A DNA stretch of 64,000 bases, from NCBI GenBank assembly GCA_963383645.1, contig OY726560.1, positions 28,666,800 to 28,730,799 on the forward strand. Reading direction: 5' to 3'. The notes below the pieces were generated by a model. The model worked only from the letters and a program-made list of their open reading frames with translations, had not been told where the DNA came from and did no database searches. The DNA comes from Muscardinus avellanarius. Lineage: Eukaryota; Chordata; Mammalia; Rodentia; Gliridae. Position numbers and translations under genes: made by a program. Of the stretch, positions 11,165 to 22,859 are shown one piece after another (positions within the stretch are counted from its first letter, which is position 1; each line of letters starts with the position of its first letter).

Positions 11165-11343
11165 AACCAATCCCAGTACTTGAGAGGCTAAAAGAGGATT
11201 GTGGTTCTCAGACAGCCTCAGATACTTAGTGAGGCCCTCTGCAACTTAGTGAGGTCCTGTTTCAAAATAAAGAATAAAAAATAAAACTGTGGGTGTAGCT
11301 CGGAGGTAGAATGCCATGGGTTCTATCCCTAGAACTGCCAGAA

Positions 11344-11378
<35 letters not shown>

Positions 11379-11380
11379 AA
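11165..11380 (+). mobile_element. B1-ID composite SINE, 5' truncated, with (AATA)n tail
   Basis: The first ~20 nt of the B1 half are missing; it then runs 'cccagtacttgagaggctaa', the linker, the ID half (gggtgtagctcggagg) and an (AATA)n tail at 11342-11380. Confidence 0.8.
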
Positions 11381-12024
11381 TATATAGTTTTATCAACTGA
11401 CCTAAATTATATTTTTCTGCTCATTAGCCTTGTGTATACATTATGACTATATTTTTTTCTGTCAATGCAAATGTATTTCTATATTATTTGTATAAATTTT
11501 AGGCAATTGCATTTCTGAAGGTTATACATTGATCAAACAAAATTGATTTTGAAGCACTATAATTGGAAAGATTTTACCTTATAACTTCTTTAGACATTAA
11601 ATTTAATTTTCATCTCACAGATATGTCGTCTTTCAGAATATAAATTAGACTATTATGGTAAAACTCAGTGGTTTAGGTTGAGTGCCAAGTGATAATGTTA
11701 GCAAAGAAATAGGGAAGAAAAAGAGCTATATTTAAATTTAATATGCATTACTGTACATAAAACTACGACTCCTTTAAAAAAATCTGGAGAATAAAGTATC
11801 AATGCTGCTCTCAAAATGATAGTGATAAAATATGAAGAAAGGAGGAAAATATTAATATACAGTAGCTATATAGCTGTAGGTTGTCCAAAAATATTTGTTT
11901 AAAAAATAAAAAATTGCAATGATGGTGATCTCTTAAATACTATCTTCTTTAAAAATCAACTTTTATTATTAGCCTTATTAGCATTTAATTAATTTAATTA
12001 AAGGACTGAATCCTATTGTCTAGC

Positions 12025-12225
12025 TTTTTTTCCCCAATACTGGGGCAGGAACCAAGGACATTCTACCTCTGAGTGACACCCCAGATCTACTTTTTATTCT
12101 TTATTTTGAAACAGTGTCTCGCAGAGTTGCAAAGGGCCTCACTAAGTAGCTGAGGCTATCTTCATGAAATTCTTGTCACCACCTCCCAAATACTGTGATT
12201 ACAAGTGTGCACCATCACACCAGGC
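12025..12225 (-). mobile_element. B1-ID composite SINE
   Basis: Minus-strand copy from poly-T to 'caccatcacaccaggc'. It is flanked by ttgtctagc at 12016-12024 and 12226-12234, a probable target-site duplication. Confidence 0.85.
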
Positions 12226-12761
12226 TTGTCTAGCCACTTTGACCCATAAAACTAATCATCACACGATGGTACAATAGTATCTAAAATCACTGAAACAAAT
12301 TTTCATATACAGAGCCTAAAAATTTGAGCCATTTGTGAAACTTACTGTCTTTGACCTTCTTTGGTCTAACAATAATAATGATGATGACAAACAGAAATAA
12401 AAAAGTATAATTCAGTCACTGAAATTAAGATAGAAACAGTCTAAAAACAAAAATTAATATGAATATTTTCGGCAGAAAGAAGGTTTTTTGGTTTTGGTTT
12501 ATATTTTGATAGGAGGATAATATGGAGAAATTGTAAATGTATAATGCGCTATATGCTTTTCTTGTATCTAGGATTTAGATATATAGATCTATGTACTAAC
12601 TAAAACACTCTATTCTTTAATATATATATAGTTCTTTCTAGGTCATCTGCTTACCAAAGTAAAGTCACTTCAGACTTTCCAACAGAATTAGCTTGTATTA
12701 AAATAGAGAGGGGATCTCTCAAGATATAAAACTTTATATCATGATAATACTTACATTTTAA

Positions 12762-12857
12762 TTTTTTTTTTTTTTTGTCTTTTTTGGAACTGGGGATCGA
12801 ACCCAGAGCGCCACACCTGCAAAGCAGGCACTTTGCCACTGAGCTACATCCCAGCCC
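12762..12857 (-). mobile_element. ID element with intact Pol III boxes
   Basis: Minus-strand monomer: gggctgggatgtagctcagt (A-box region), a tRNA-Ala-like 'cctgctttgcagg' anticodon region and ggttcgatccc (B-box), then an A-rich tail. It has a 12-bp duplication tacttacatttt at 12748-12759 and 12858-12869. It looks young. It is SINE-associated rather than a tRNA gene: it has an A-tail and no cloverleaf acceptor pairing. Confidence 0.9.
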
Positions 12858-13391
12858 TACTTACATTTTTAAATCAATAAATTTTATAAAAATTTGAGGC
12901 CACATTAAATCAAAGCCCAACTAGATTGAATTGAAGTAAAAAAATATATATAGTAAAAATGCCACTGTGACTCTTGGTAGGTTGGAAAGGAAGAAGTTAA
13001 GAGTTATTTAAGAGAATAAAAGGACACAGAAATTTAGAATGCCCAAGGGACTCCAGTGGAGATGAGTTTTCCTCAGAGGTGGGGTAGGAAGACAATTAAT
13101 TATTTACCCTGCAACTCACTAGCAATGAGAAACGTGCCATCTGTTTCCCTTTCAAAATTATCATTATTGAACAACACATCTCAAAATGTTCTGAAGCCTC
13201 ATTTGGAGATTTTGAGTGTGTCCTTTAATTGTATGTGATCTAACGACACTGTTATTATATTATACAATATATTCTTGCTTTAAATACCTTAATCTAAGAA
13301 AGCATATACAGCTATTTACTTTCAAGGAGAGGGGAAATCAAACTTTATTTTCCTTAATGTGAAAAAATTTTTACTCCTGAGAAATGTATAG

Positions 13392-13577
<186 letters not shown>

Positions 13578-14499
13578 TAAATAAATTTTGTTCCCTCAAA
13601 ATTATTAGGGAATCTGATTTTTCTGATCAGCTCTTATATATAATATCACATGCCAAGTTTTTTAAAAGTATTATTAATCAGAGTACAGAAAAGCATGGTT
13701 TTCAAGTGCTTAAAATATGAAAAGAGGTATTTATTAGCATGATTTATAGACTATAGCAGAAACTCCTAGAACCACTTCAAAGGAAGTTTTTCATAGTTAT
13801 AATAGGCCGCAGAAGTTTAGAATGTTTTCCTCTTTTAGTGAACTTTGCTCTTTCAGTTCTTGATAATTCAAGATGCTGGATCCAGGGCTTTGATGGATAT
13901 GCTAAGTTACGCAAGGCACTATTACTAAGTGCAATCTCACCAAAATTTAGAATAAATAATATAAGGAATTTAGGAACATTTCGATCTCTCATGGTCTTGG
14001 ACACATTTCTGAGGCCCTGTGTCACTCTGTGTGACACGTCCCTTTCTCTCCGAGTTTAGGTGGGCAGCAGCTCGCAAAGCCTCAACTTGTTGCCCCAGAG
14101 ATGGGAACAGAACCCTAACCTTCTAAATCAACACCTATCAAGTTTCCAAGGCTATCTCATGCTCTGAGTTCATTTTCCTTTGTATGCCTTTGGCTGGGAA
14201 TGAATTAATCAATGAACAAATCCTCCTTGACATGTAAACTAATTAGTACACTATCACTCACTAATAATAACAACTTTAAAACGTATGAACTGCTAAATGA
14301 AACTTCAGACAGACTTTTAGGAAGTGCACACCCATGCTCTGATAGACATAGCATGGACTAGTACACTGCTTTTGCAAGGCACTGCACAGAACTCAAAACA
14401 CACTATCTTGGTTCTCTCTCTAGCTTATTTTTTCTTTTCTGTGTATCACACATTGTTTGTGTATCATACATTTGTTTATATGCTGATTGATTGATTGAT

Positions 14500-14675
14500 T
14501 AAGACTGAGGATTAAAAACCCAGGAGTATTTTACCACCGAGATACACTCTTTATTTATTTTATTATGAAACAGGGTCTTGCTAAGGTACTGCATGCTGGC
14601 CTACAGACTGAGATCCTCTTGTCTCAGCCTCCCAAGTATTAGGATTATTGGCATGTATCACTTCACTCTGCTGCA
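14500..14675 (-). mobile_element. B1-ID composite SINE, diverged
   Basis: Minus-strand copy: 'aaaacccaggagtattttac' (ID), 'gaaacagggtcttgctaagg' (linker), then 'tcagcctcccaagtattagg' (B1 half). Confidence 0.7.
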
Positions 14676-14722
14676 TTGTTTTATTTAAATATTAGAATAG
14701 ATAAACTTGAAAATACTGAATT

Positions 14723-14940
14723 AGCCAGGTATGGTGGCGCACGTTTGTAATCCCAGCATTTGGCAGGCTGAGACCGGAGGATCACAGTTCGTCGACAGCC
14801 TCAGCTACTTAGTGAGGCCCTCTGCAACTCAGTGAGACCCAGTTTCAAAATAAAGAATAATAATAAAAACATAGGGCAGGGGGTGTAGCTCGGAGGTCAA
14901 ATGACTCTGGGTTCCATCCCCCGACCCCCCCCCAAAAAAA
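14723..14940 (+). mobile_element. B1-ID composite SINE, type A
   Basis: Near full-length + strand copy with left half, type-A linker, ID half and a C-rich then A-rich end at 14920-14940. Flanks tgaattagc before and after suggest a target-site duplication. Confidence 0.88.
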
Positions 14941-15154
14941 TTGAATTAGCAGGATTCTGGGATTTTGTTCAAGAATAATATTTGATATTCACATGTAATC
15001 TAAATTTAAAACCGTGAAAATTCAGATACCAAACAACAAAGTGTACATAGATCTGAGCATGTTGATATAATGGGAGTGCTAATTTTGCATTTGGCGCAAA
15101 ATGTATAAGATGCTAATTTTATCTATATATAAAAAAATAGCAGATTTGACATCA

Positions 15155-15385
15155 GACAGTGGCAAAAGTATGTACTCTGGAGTTAGACAAATTTAGTCCA
15201 ATTTATGACTCAGCCACCTTTGGGGCAATTACTTAATTTATCTAAATTCCATTTGCCACATTTATTAAATCAAGAAAAAATTGCTTTAGCTCCATTAGGT
15301 CATTATAGCAATTAAACAAAGCAAATGTTTGTAATTCATTTGACACAGCCTGGCACTTAGAAGGCCCTTTAAAAATGTCACCTTT
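15155..15385 (+). mobile_element. MIR (ancient tRNA-derived SINE)
   Basis: Reads along the MIR consensus: 'tactctggagttagacaaat', 'gactcagccac', 'ggcaattacttaatttatct', then 'cagcctggcacttagaaggc'. It is degenerate, as expected for a repeat shared across mammals. Confidence 0.75.
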
Positions 15386-15620
15386 TGTTCTCTTAATTAA
15401 AACTCAAGAACACTGAAAAGAATGTATACCTGAAATTTCTGTAATTTGTGAAGGTGATAAAAGTGTTTTTCATATTCTAAAGAAATAAATTATACTGCTC
15501 AAAAAATTTCATTAACATTTTATCTCAAACAAGAAAGAACTATAAAGGTCACAATATATAATTAGTTCTATTCTTTATTTAAAATGGAATATCAGTTCTA
15601 TTAGTTCTACTGAAAATTGA

Positions 15621-15890
<270 letters not shown>

Positions 15891-16157
15891 TAAATGCAAA
15901 AGAGTAATGCTATTTAAATAGTTCTGTTAACTTTATTGTTCTAATTTTAATTTTAAAATGTTAATGATCTTAATTATTCTTATTTCTTGTCTTCCTATTT
16001 CTCTGTGGTGAAAGTTAAATATATTTGCAATAAAAGAAATGCAATTAACTTTGAATATTAGTGTTAGTATTGTTTTTCAGTTGTCAAGCCAGTTTTTCTT
16101 AAAGTAAATATCATGCTAAAATAATTCAACTAGTAAATAATTGTATCACAAAGCCTT

Positions 16158-16250
16158 ATACAGGTTAAGCATATCCCATACCCAAAATGCCTGGGAATAG
16201 AAATGTTTTTGATTCAGGATTTTTTTCATATCTTGGAATTATTTTTTTCT
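16158..16250 (+). mobile_element. DNA-transposon-like repeat, left piece
   Basis: Begins 'acaggttaagcatatcccat' and continues 'ccaaaatgcctggga' and 'ttttgattcaggattt', resembling a common mammalian palindromic DNA-transposon repeat (Tigger-like, from memory). The matching right part lies at 17135-17335, so the element appears interrupted by about 0.9 kb of unassigned sequence. Family name not certain. Confidence 0.4.
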
Positions 16251-17134
16251 AAAGGAAACTTGAGTTACTTTATTTAGCTTCCAATTTCTGGGAGGCTCAA
16301 GAATTATAAGTACTCTGGACAACAAAAGAAAATAAGACTCTGCCTACAAATCTTTTTCTGCTGTATTCTTTCTTTGGGATTTCTATTTTATTATTGCCCT
16401 TTTTGTTACATGAGATGTATACATCAGGTGTTAAAAGGTACAATACATTCTACAATTGAGCACCACTTACTGTAGCAGGCAAAGAAGAAATTACATTGAA
16501 CATCAGTATCTGGCAGTATTTTTTGGAAAAATGTGACTAAAATAGGTATAAATTGATTAACATGATTAAATCATATCCAATATTTGATTACTACATGATT
16601 CAATACAGCTATACAATTATAGAAAATGTGTTAATATCAAAGTGTAAATACAACCAAAATTAAGATAGCAAACAAAACCTATATAATTTTTTCTTTGTAC
16701 AGAAATATAACTTTTAAAGTATGCATATAGCTAACGATTCTTTTCAAGAAAATATACACCAAATTATCAACCTCCAAAAACATCACACATATCATCACTA
16801 AGCATATACACAAAAAGCATATAATATGTACACTTGGAAAATACAAAATTAAAAAATTGCAAGCAACAGGTGAGCTTCATATTTATAAGAATATGAAAAG
16901 AAGTTCCATTTTTAGCACTGTTGTATAAAGAATTGTCTTTTGATGCAAAGTTCATGAATTGTCCTCCTGCTGGGACCACATTCACAGAAACACCCTGTTT
17001 TTGAAACGAGATTACAGAGCAAGATAGAGTATTGTAGTAATACCATCTTATTAAAGTTTTTTTTAAATTTTTACTACTTTATCAAAACATGTGCCTTAGG
17101 TATGTAGGATTCATTTTTTAAATTCTTCCTAGAA

Positions 17135-17335
17135 ATAATATGCAAATATTTACATATACCAAGTAAGATATCTTGGGAATGGCATCCTAAACACAAAACC
17201 CATTTATGTCCTGTACACAGCTTACATATGTAACCTGGACATAATTTTATACACTGCTTTTAGTATGCTTGCATTCAAAGGTGACCAATCACATGAGGTC
17301 AATTGTGGAATTTTCTATACTAGGTATGCTCGATC
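17135..17335 (+). mobile_element. DNA-transposon-like repeat, right piece
   Basis: Contains 'aagatatcttgggaatggca', 'cctaaacacaaaacccattt', 'ataattttatacactgcttt' and 'caatcacatgaggtcaattg'. These follow in order the same remembered consensus as the piece at 16158. Confidence 0.4.
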
Positions 17336-17387
17336 TATTATCTGAAAATACCATAAAATTCTGGTATTTTAAAATGTGACTCTTTTT

Positions 17388-17585
17388 GCCGGGCGTGGTG
17401 GTGCACGCTTATAATCCCCGCGCTTGGGAGGCAGAGACAGGAGGATCGCGCAGGTTCGAAGCCAGCCCCGCCCTCTGGCTTAGGAGACCCTGTTTCCAAA
17501 TAAAAATGTAAAAAATAGGTCTGTGAGTGTAGCCTGGAGGTAGAAGGGCTTCCAGGAACCCCAGTAACACACACACACACACACA

Positions 17586-17630
<45 letters not shown>

Positions 17631-17631
17631 G
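17388..17631 (+). mobile_element. B1-ID composite SINE, type B, with (CA)n tail
   Basis: Full-length + strand copy of the second subfamily, which has 'gaggatcgcgcaggttcgaa', 'ggagaccctgtttccaaata' and an ID half 'gtgagtgtagcctggaggta' instead of the type-A linker. The tail became a (CA)n array. A 13-bp perfect duplication tgtgactcttttt flanks it at 17375-17387 and 17632-17644. Confidence 0.93.
17567..17629 (+). repeat. (CA)n microsatellite
   Basis: About 31 CA units with one AT interruption near 17591, grown from the tail of the adjacent SINE. Open frames rich in Cys-Val on the minus strand here are artefacts of this array. Confidence 0.93.
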
Positions 17632-17807
17632 TGTGACTCTTTTTAGGTAACAAAAGAAAAACACTCTTACCTTTATAAAAAAGCAATCTCCATATTTTAT
17701 TAATTTTTTATTTTTGTTAAAGATTTTAGAAATATATTCAAAGTTATTTTTAACAAAGTACTTTAGTCTTTATTTTATTTTTATTTTTACTTTTATTTTT
17801 ATTTTAT

Positions 17808-17970
17808 TTTTTGTAGTACCGGCGGTGGAACCCAGAGGCCTTCCACCTCCATGCTATATGCCCATCCTAATTTTATTTCTTATTTGGAAACAAGTTCTCC
17901 CTAGGTTGATGGGAATCTCAATACTTGTTAAAGCTGTCCTCTAACCTGGAGTCCTCCTGTACTGGGACTT
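17808..17970 (-). mobile_element. B1-ID composite SINE, diverged
   Basis: Minus-strand copy: 'gtagtaccggcggtggaacc' (ID end), 'ttggaaacaagttctcccta', then 'ggagtcctcctgtactggga'. The B1 end is incomplete. Confidence 0.65.
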
Positions 17971-18787
17971 TCTGTAACAGTAAAATACCATTTAATTTAC
18001 ATGATTATCAGTATAAAGGAAATTTTGTAAAATTTCCTTTAAAAATTGGAGAAAAAGAATAAAACCTTGAAAATATTTAAGTGCAATTTTACTTTACTTA
18101 CCAACACATTATCTCTTTGAGAAGATTATCTATTTATCTATTTATCTCTATTCAAAAAAATCTATTAACAGAAATTCTAAAGATTTCCAAGACCATCTCT
18201 TGAAAAAGTAAAAATGACTTGTTTAAACTAGTATTCCAAAACTGTTGTTTGACATAATTACATCACACAAATAAATTGTTTTGTATTATATAAGCAAGTT
18301 TATGTGAAGAAGTTTAAGTCTAAGAGTTAATGTCTGCAAATTTGCAAATTATACCTTTTGGGAAAAAGATAAAAAATGAATAAAAATAAGTAAATGATCA
18401 TATAGTGAGCATAAGTGACTCCTAATTATGAAACTGAACAATTACATATTCTTCATAGTTATATTTTCTACTGTTTTTCTCTCTTACTCTCTTTGAAGTA
18501 GGGATATGCCAGAGAACTGCTCAACTTTGGTTCTTTCCTGTTTTTGTTTAGCAACTAAAAACTCAATTTTTAGCTTAAATTAGTAGTGTCTAAGTTTTTC
18601 TTTTATTTAAATGTCTATTGTGACTAAAAATCTGAATACAGTAACATGGAAAGGTGTTTAAGGCTTAGTGTTTGTGTTGGTAAAGTGTATCTGATTAATA
18701 AAAACAGGCTATTTAGGTACATTTCTGGTGATTTTAATAGATTTATATATAAAATTAATATGAACTGATTAATCAATATTAAAAAAT

Positions 18788-18968
18788 TAGTGAGGCAAGC
18801 CTAGTGATGCAGGCCTGTAAACCCAGTACTTAGGAGGCTGAGATAGGAAGACTGCAGATTCAAGGTCAGCCTCAGAAACTTAGTGAGAACCTGTTTCAAA
18901 ATAAAAAAGGGTTAGTAGTGTAGTTTGAAGGTAGGACATACCTGGGGTCAGTTCCTAGTACCTGATAA
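18788..18968 (+). mobile_element. B1-ID composite SINE, older variant
   Basis: + strand copy: 'gtgatgcaggcctgtaaacc', 'ttcaaggtcagcctcagaaa', then ID half 'gttagtagtgtagtttgaag'. It lacks the type-A linker and looks like an older lineage. Confidence 0.75.
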
Positions 18969-19151
18969 AAATAGTAACAGTGCATTGCATTTTTACTTGT
19001 ATTGTAGGGCATGTTAATGTTATAGAAATAATATATATTACACTACAAAAAATCTACCTTCAATATATTCTTTTAAGATGAATAGAAATGTATACTACTG
19101 ATCTGAATCTTAAAAACTATTTAAAGTTACATTGAGTATTAATACTTTCTT

Positions 19152-19355
19152 TTGTGGTATTGGGTCTGGAACCTAGGGGCTTTTCTACCTCTGGGCTACA
19201 CTCCCAGACCTATTTTATACTTTATTTGGAAACAGGGTCTCACTAAGTTGCTGAGAGCCTCAATAACTGAGGCTGGCTTCGAATCTAAATGATCCTCCTG
19301 TCTCAGCCTCCCAAGTAGTGGGATTATAAACATGCACCACCACACCTGGCTAAGT
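19152..19355 (-). mobile_element. B1-ID composite SINE
   Basis: Minus-strand copy from 'tgtggtattgggtctggaac' through 'ggaaacagggtctcactaag' to 'caccaccacacctggct'. Flanks (attaatactttc / gtgttaatatat) hint at a diverged duplication. Confidence 0.8.
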
Positions 19356-19529
19356 GTTAATATATATTGAAAAGTATCAATGGAAATTAGTTACTGAGAT
19401 ATCTTTTTATTCACATGTTGACATAGTTTTCTAAGTATGAAGACTTCCAATCGAAATACATTTCTTCTTTTTTCATGAATGAGATCTTAAAGATTGGTGC
19501 CAAGAGCCACCTTAAAAACTTTTATTTCA

Positions 19530-19760
19530 GCCAGGCATGGTGGCGCACGCTTGTAATCCCAGCATTTGGGAGGCTGAGACCCGAGGATCGCGGTTCGCGG
19601 ACAGCCTCAGCTACTTAGTGAGGCCCTTTGCAACTCAGTGAGACCTGGTTTCAAAATAAAGAATAAAAAATAGGGCAGGGGGTGTAGCTTGGAGGTCAAA
19701 TGCCCCTGAGTTCCATCTCCAGACCCGCAAAAAAACAAAAAACAAACAAACAAAAAAACA
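19530..19760 (+). mobile_element. B1-ID composite SINE, type A, young
   Basis: Full-length + strand copy close to the type-A consensus, with CpGs kept in 'ggatcgcggttcgcggacag'. The tail is (AAAC)n. Duplication cttttatttca lies at 19519-19529 and 19761-19771. It sits at the edge of the MIR that also carries the LINE-1 below. Confidence 0.93.
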
Positions 19761-19761
19761 C

Positions 19762-19834
19762 TTTTATTTCATCCTCACAAAGCAACATAGGATGTAGCTT
19801 ATTATCCCCATTTCCCAAATAATTATGCTGAGGT
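19762..19834 (-). mobile_element. MIR, left part (split by LINE-1)
   Basis: Minus-strand MIR: 'tcatcctcacaaagcaacat', 'agcttattatccccatttcc', 'ctgaggt'. It continues at 20966-21035 after the inserted LINE-1; gctgaggt (19827-19834) is repeated at 20966-20973. Confidence 0.75.
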
Positions 19835-20755
19835 TTTAAAGATTCACATTCTTCTTTATAGGATCTCCTTCTTCATCTAGAATTCCTCCTGTTACCCATT
19901 GCTCCCTAGCTTTTGCATATTAGGGAAAGCATCCTATTTCTTATTTTTTTTGTGCCTGACTAATCTCACTTAGCATGTCCTTCAGTTCCATCCATTTGCC
20001 TGTAAATGATGTAATTGTGTTTTTCTTTATGGCTGAGTAAAATTCCATTGTGTACCTATCCCACAGTTTTGTAATCCATTCATCTGTTAATGGACATCTT
20101 GGCTAGTTCCACAGTTTAGCAATGGTGAATTGTGCAGCTATGAACATAGATACACATGCATTAGTCTGGTAGTTTGGTTTCCTATCTTTTGGGTAGATAC
20201 CCAGGAGTGATATTTCTGGATCAAATGGTAAGTTTTTTCTAGTTCTTCTGAGGATCCTCCATATTGTTTTCCAAGGTAGTTGCACTAATTTGCAATTTCT
20301 TTCTTTCTTTTTTTTTTTTTTTTTTTTTTTGGTGGTACTGGGGTTCCTAGAAGCCCTTCTAAATCCAGGCTATACTCCCATACCTATATTATAGTGTTTT
20401 TTTGTTTTTGTTTTTTTTTTTTTAAACAGGGTCTTTTAAGCCAGCACAACTGGCTTCGAATCTGTGCGATCCTCCTGTCTCCACTTCCCAAGCTCGGGTA
20501 TTACAAGCATGCACCACCATGCCAGGCCACTAATTTGCAATTTCACCAACAATGTTTTAGAGTTCCCACTTCTCCACATCCTTATCAGCATTTGTTGTTG
20601 TTTGTGTTTTGAATGATTGCCATTCTAGTTGGAGTTAGGTGAAATCTCAGGGTAGTTTTTGATTTGCATCTCTCTGATTGCCAATGATGTTGAACATTTT
20701 TTCATGCATTTATTGGACATTTGAATTTCTTCTTTCATGAAGTTTCTATCTAAAG
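19835..20755 (-). mobile_element. LINE-1, inverted 5' segment of twin-primed insertion
   Basis: Minus-orientation L1 ORF2 3' end and beginning of 3'UTR: 'ctgagtaaaattccattgtg', 'gtgaattgtgcagctatgaa', 'agtgatatttctggatcaaa', 'ttgccaatgatgttgaacat'. It is interrupted at 20302-20527 by a SINE. The orientation switches to + at about 20756, where the L1 3' end begins. It encodes no intact protein. Confidence 0.85.
20302..20527 (-). mobile_element. B1-ID composite SINE, type B, nested in LINE-1
   Basis: Minus-strand copy with long poly-T (about 20309-20332), 'ggtggtactggggttcctag' and ending 'caccaccatgccaggc'. The duplication actaatttgcaatttc lies on both sides (about 20284-20299 and 20529-20544), showing insertion into the older LINE-1. 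Confidence 0.92.
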
Positions 20756-20965
20756 CACATGATGTATTTAAACATATCAGTCTATCACTAAGTCAAGCAT
20801 AGGAATGAGGGATGGGGAGGGAAGAAGGTGGGGATCAGGTAAGGACTAATTGGATGATGTGTACATGTATGTCTACACAAGTTTTTTATACCATTAAGAT
20901 GTATGACTACAATGCACCAATAAAAATTTTTAAAAATGAAGTGAGAAAAAACTATGATAAAATAC
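20756..20965 (+). mobile_element. LINE-1 3'UTR, forward segment of twin-primed insertion
   Basis: A + orientation G/A-rich L1 3'UTR (gatggggagggaagaaggtg) ending 'gactacaatgcaccaataaa' plus an A-rich tail at about 20920-20960. The same 3' end occurs inverted at 25784. The MIR resumes at 20966. Confidence 0.82.
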
Positions 20966-21035
20966 GCTGAGGTCCAGAAAGTCAGTTAATTTGTTCAAGG
21001 TCATTTGGTAGCAGAGCCTGAGCACATGAATCATA
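20966..21035 (-). mobile_element. MIR, right part (split by LINE-1)
   Basis: Continuation of the MIR at 19762: 'cagttaatttgttcaaggtc' and 'ggtagcagagcctgagca' read as the minus-strand MIR core. Confidence 0.7.
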
Positions 21036-21727
21036 TCCACATGTGTCTGAAAGTAGATTAAAATGAATGCCTAACAGTTATTACTATTATTCTAGATTCA
21101 TGTATAATATCATATTTGGGATATACCAGATACAGTTATTACTTATATTAATATAGATACAAGTGTAAATATGCCAAAAATAGAGTTTTTGGATCTACAT
21201 TTTTAACTATAATGAAATTCTACATCTTAATCAGTTTGGCTTCCTGATTAGGATCTCAATCACGTTCATCAAAGGTCAAAATCTCAAAAAAGTGTGTAAC
21301 ATAAGCAGATAAAGCAGTGAGAAGGCAGGAAGGAGAGAGCATGCGTGGAAGGCATGTGTGGAGAGCATACATGTCTCGTTGAAAGGGTCAGCAGTGCCCT
21401 TTGCCTCTAGCTCTTTGGCTCTGAAGGCACACAGGCTAATTTTAAAGTGGGAGTTTATAAAAAGTCAAAAAGTCGTCTAAATTTCTAAGGAAACAGTAGC
21501 ATTAAAGGGGATATAAATGGAGAAGAGGCAAATTATCCACTACCATTAATCAAATTTGGCTTGTTTGTCAGAGTCAGCAGCTCAATGCCTACCTAAAATC
21601 TTCTTCCCTAGATAAATGGATTCCATCCTACTCATTCATTAGGAGAGTATGTTAAAGACCGGATATTAAGCACCTTGAACTTTAGTTAATTCTCAGAGGA
21701 ATCTTCCCTTTCATTTAGATGAAACTT

Positions 21728-21955
21728 TTTTTTTTTTTTTTTTTTGGTTTGGTAATGCGGAATGAATCCACAGGCATTCTACCTATGAGCTCATCTCCAG
21801 CCCTTTTTATTTTTTTATTATTATTTTCTTTTATTTTGAAATAGGATCTCGCTAAGTTGCTGAGGCTATCTTTGAACATGTAATCCTCATCTCAGCCTCT
21901 CAAATACTGAAATTACAAGGATTACAAGCCTGTGCAACCTACCAGGCCTGGCTCA
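21728..21955 (-). mobile_element. B1-ID composite SINE
   Basis: Minus-strand copy: poly-T, 'aatgaatccacaggcattct', 'aaataggatctcgctaagtt', then the B1 half with an internal duplication of 'attacaag' before 'caggcctggct'. Confidence 0.78.
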
Positions 21956-21986
21956 TTAAGGCAAATATTAATTTTATACTCACAAG

Positions 21987-22022
21987 CACACACACACACA
22001 CACATACACACACACACACACA
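21987..22022 (+). repeat. (CA)n microsatellite
   Basis: About 18 CA units with a single AT interruption. Confidence 0.92.
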
Positions 22023-22395
22023 CTGCTTTCTATTACTTGAACTTCTTTTGCCTTGAAATTATATTTTTGCTTACTTTTTCTTACATTCTTTTTATTCTTC
22101 CAAACTCAGTGTCAAGACTGTCTTTAGTCAAACATTTTTATGACTCTCCTATCCTCCATGCCTTGTATTAGTTGTTATTTTTTCCAAGAAAGAAGGATCA
22201 ATGATCTATTTGTCATTCTGGATATACTTTAATTATGTTTATGATAATGATCCCTCAAACATATTTTAAGTCCCTTTAGCATCCAATATATCTATGTAGC
22301 ACAAAGATTTTGCTTGAAAAAGTCATTTAATTTACTGACCAAAGTGAAGATATTTTTGTGGGTAAAAAGAGGCACCATTAAGATTGTACGCAACA

Positions 22396-22628
22396 GGCTA
22401 GGGTGGTGGCGCACGTTTGTAATCCCAGCATTCTGGAAGCAGAGACCAGAGAGGATTGTGGTTCACGGACAGCCTCAGCTACTTAGTGAGGCCCTTTCCA
22501 ACTCAATGAGACTCTGTTTCAAAAAATAAAAATACTAAAAAATAGAACTGGGGGTGTAGCTCAGAGGTACAGTGCTTCTGGGTTCTATCCGCAGTACTGC
22601 AAAAACAAAACAAAATAAACAAAAAACA
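22396..22628 (+). mobile_element. B1-ID composite SINE, type A
   Basis: + strand copy: 'gtggtggcgcacgtttgtaa', type-A linker (ggttcacggacagcctcagc), ID half gggggtgtagctcagagg and an A-rich tail. Confidence 0.88.
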
Positions 22629-22859
22629 GGACAATCCTGGAACATGGGATTTATTGTCATTTTAACTGTCAGGATTATACAAAGTCCTTCTTCATGACTC
22701 CCTTCTATTCTGTTACTTTTGAGCAAATAACTATTGTTTATTAGAAAGAAATCAAAATAAAAGAGGAATAAGTCAAACAATCGTAGCAGAGCTTTCTTCA
22801 ACAAAATTCAACCAATGGGATGCATCTCACCAAACTTAATGAAAAGTGAATTTAAGCGA

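Noticed and set aside
13838..14059. 73-codon open frame in the CUB8 intron
   Set aside because: No domain similarity, no splice sites in phase, and an overlapping antisense frame of similar length; chance ORF.
17338..17686. Open frames of 68-108 codons rich in Cys-Val on the minus strand
   Set aside because: They translate a (CA)n array and a SINE, with no conserved domain or splice context.
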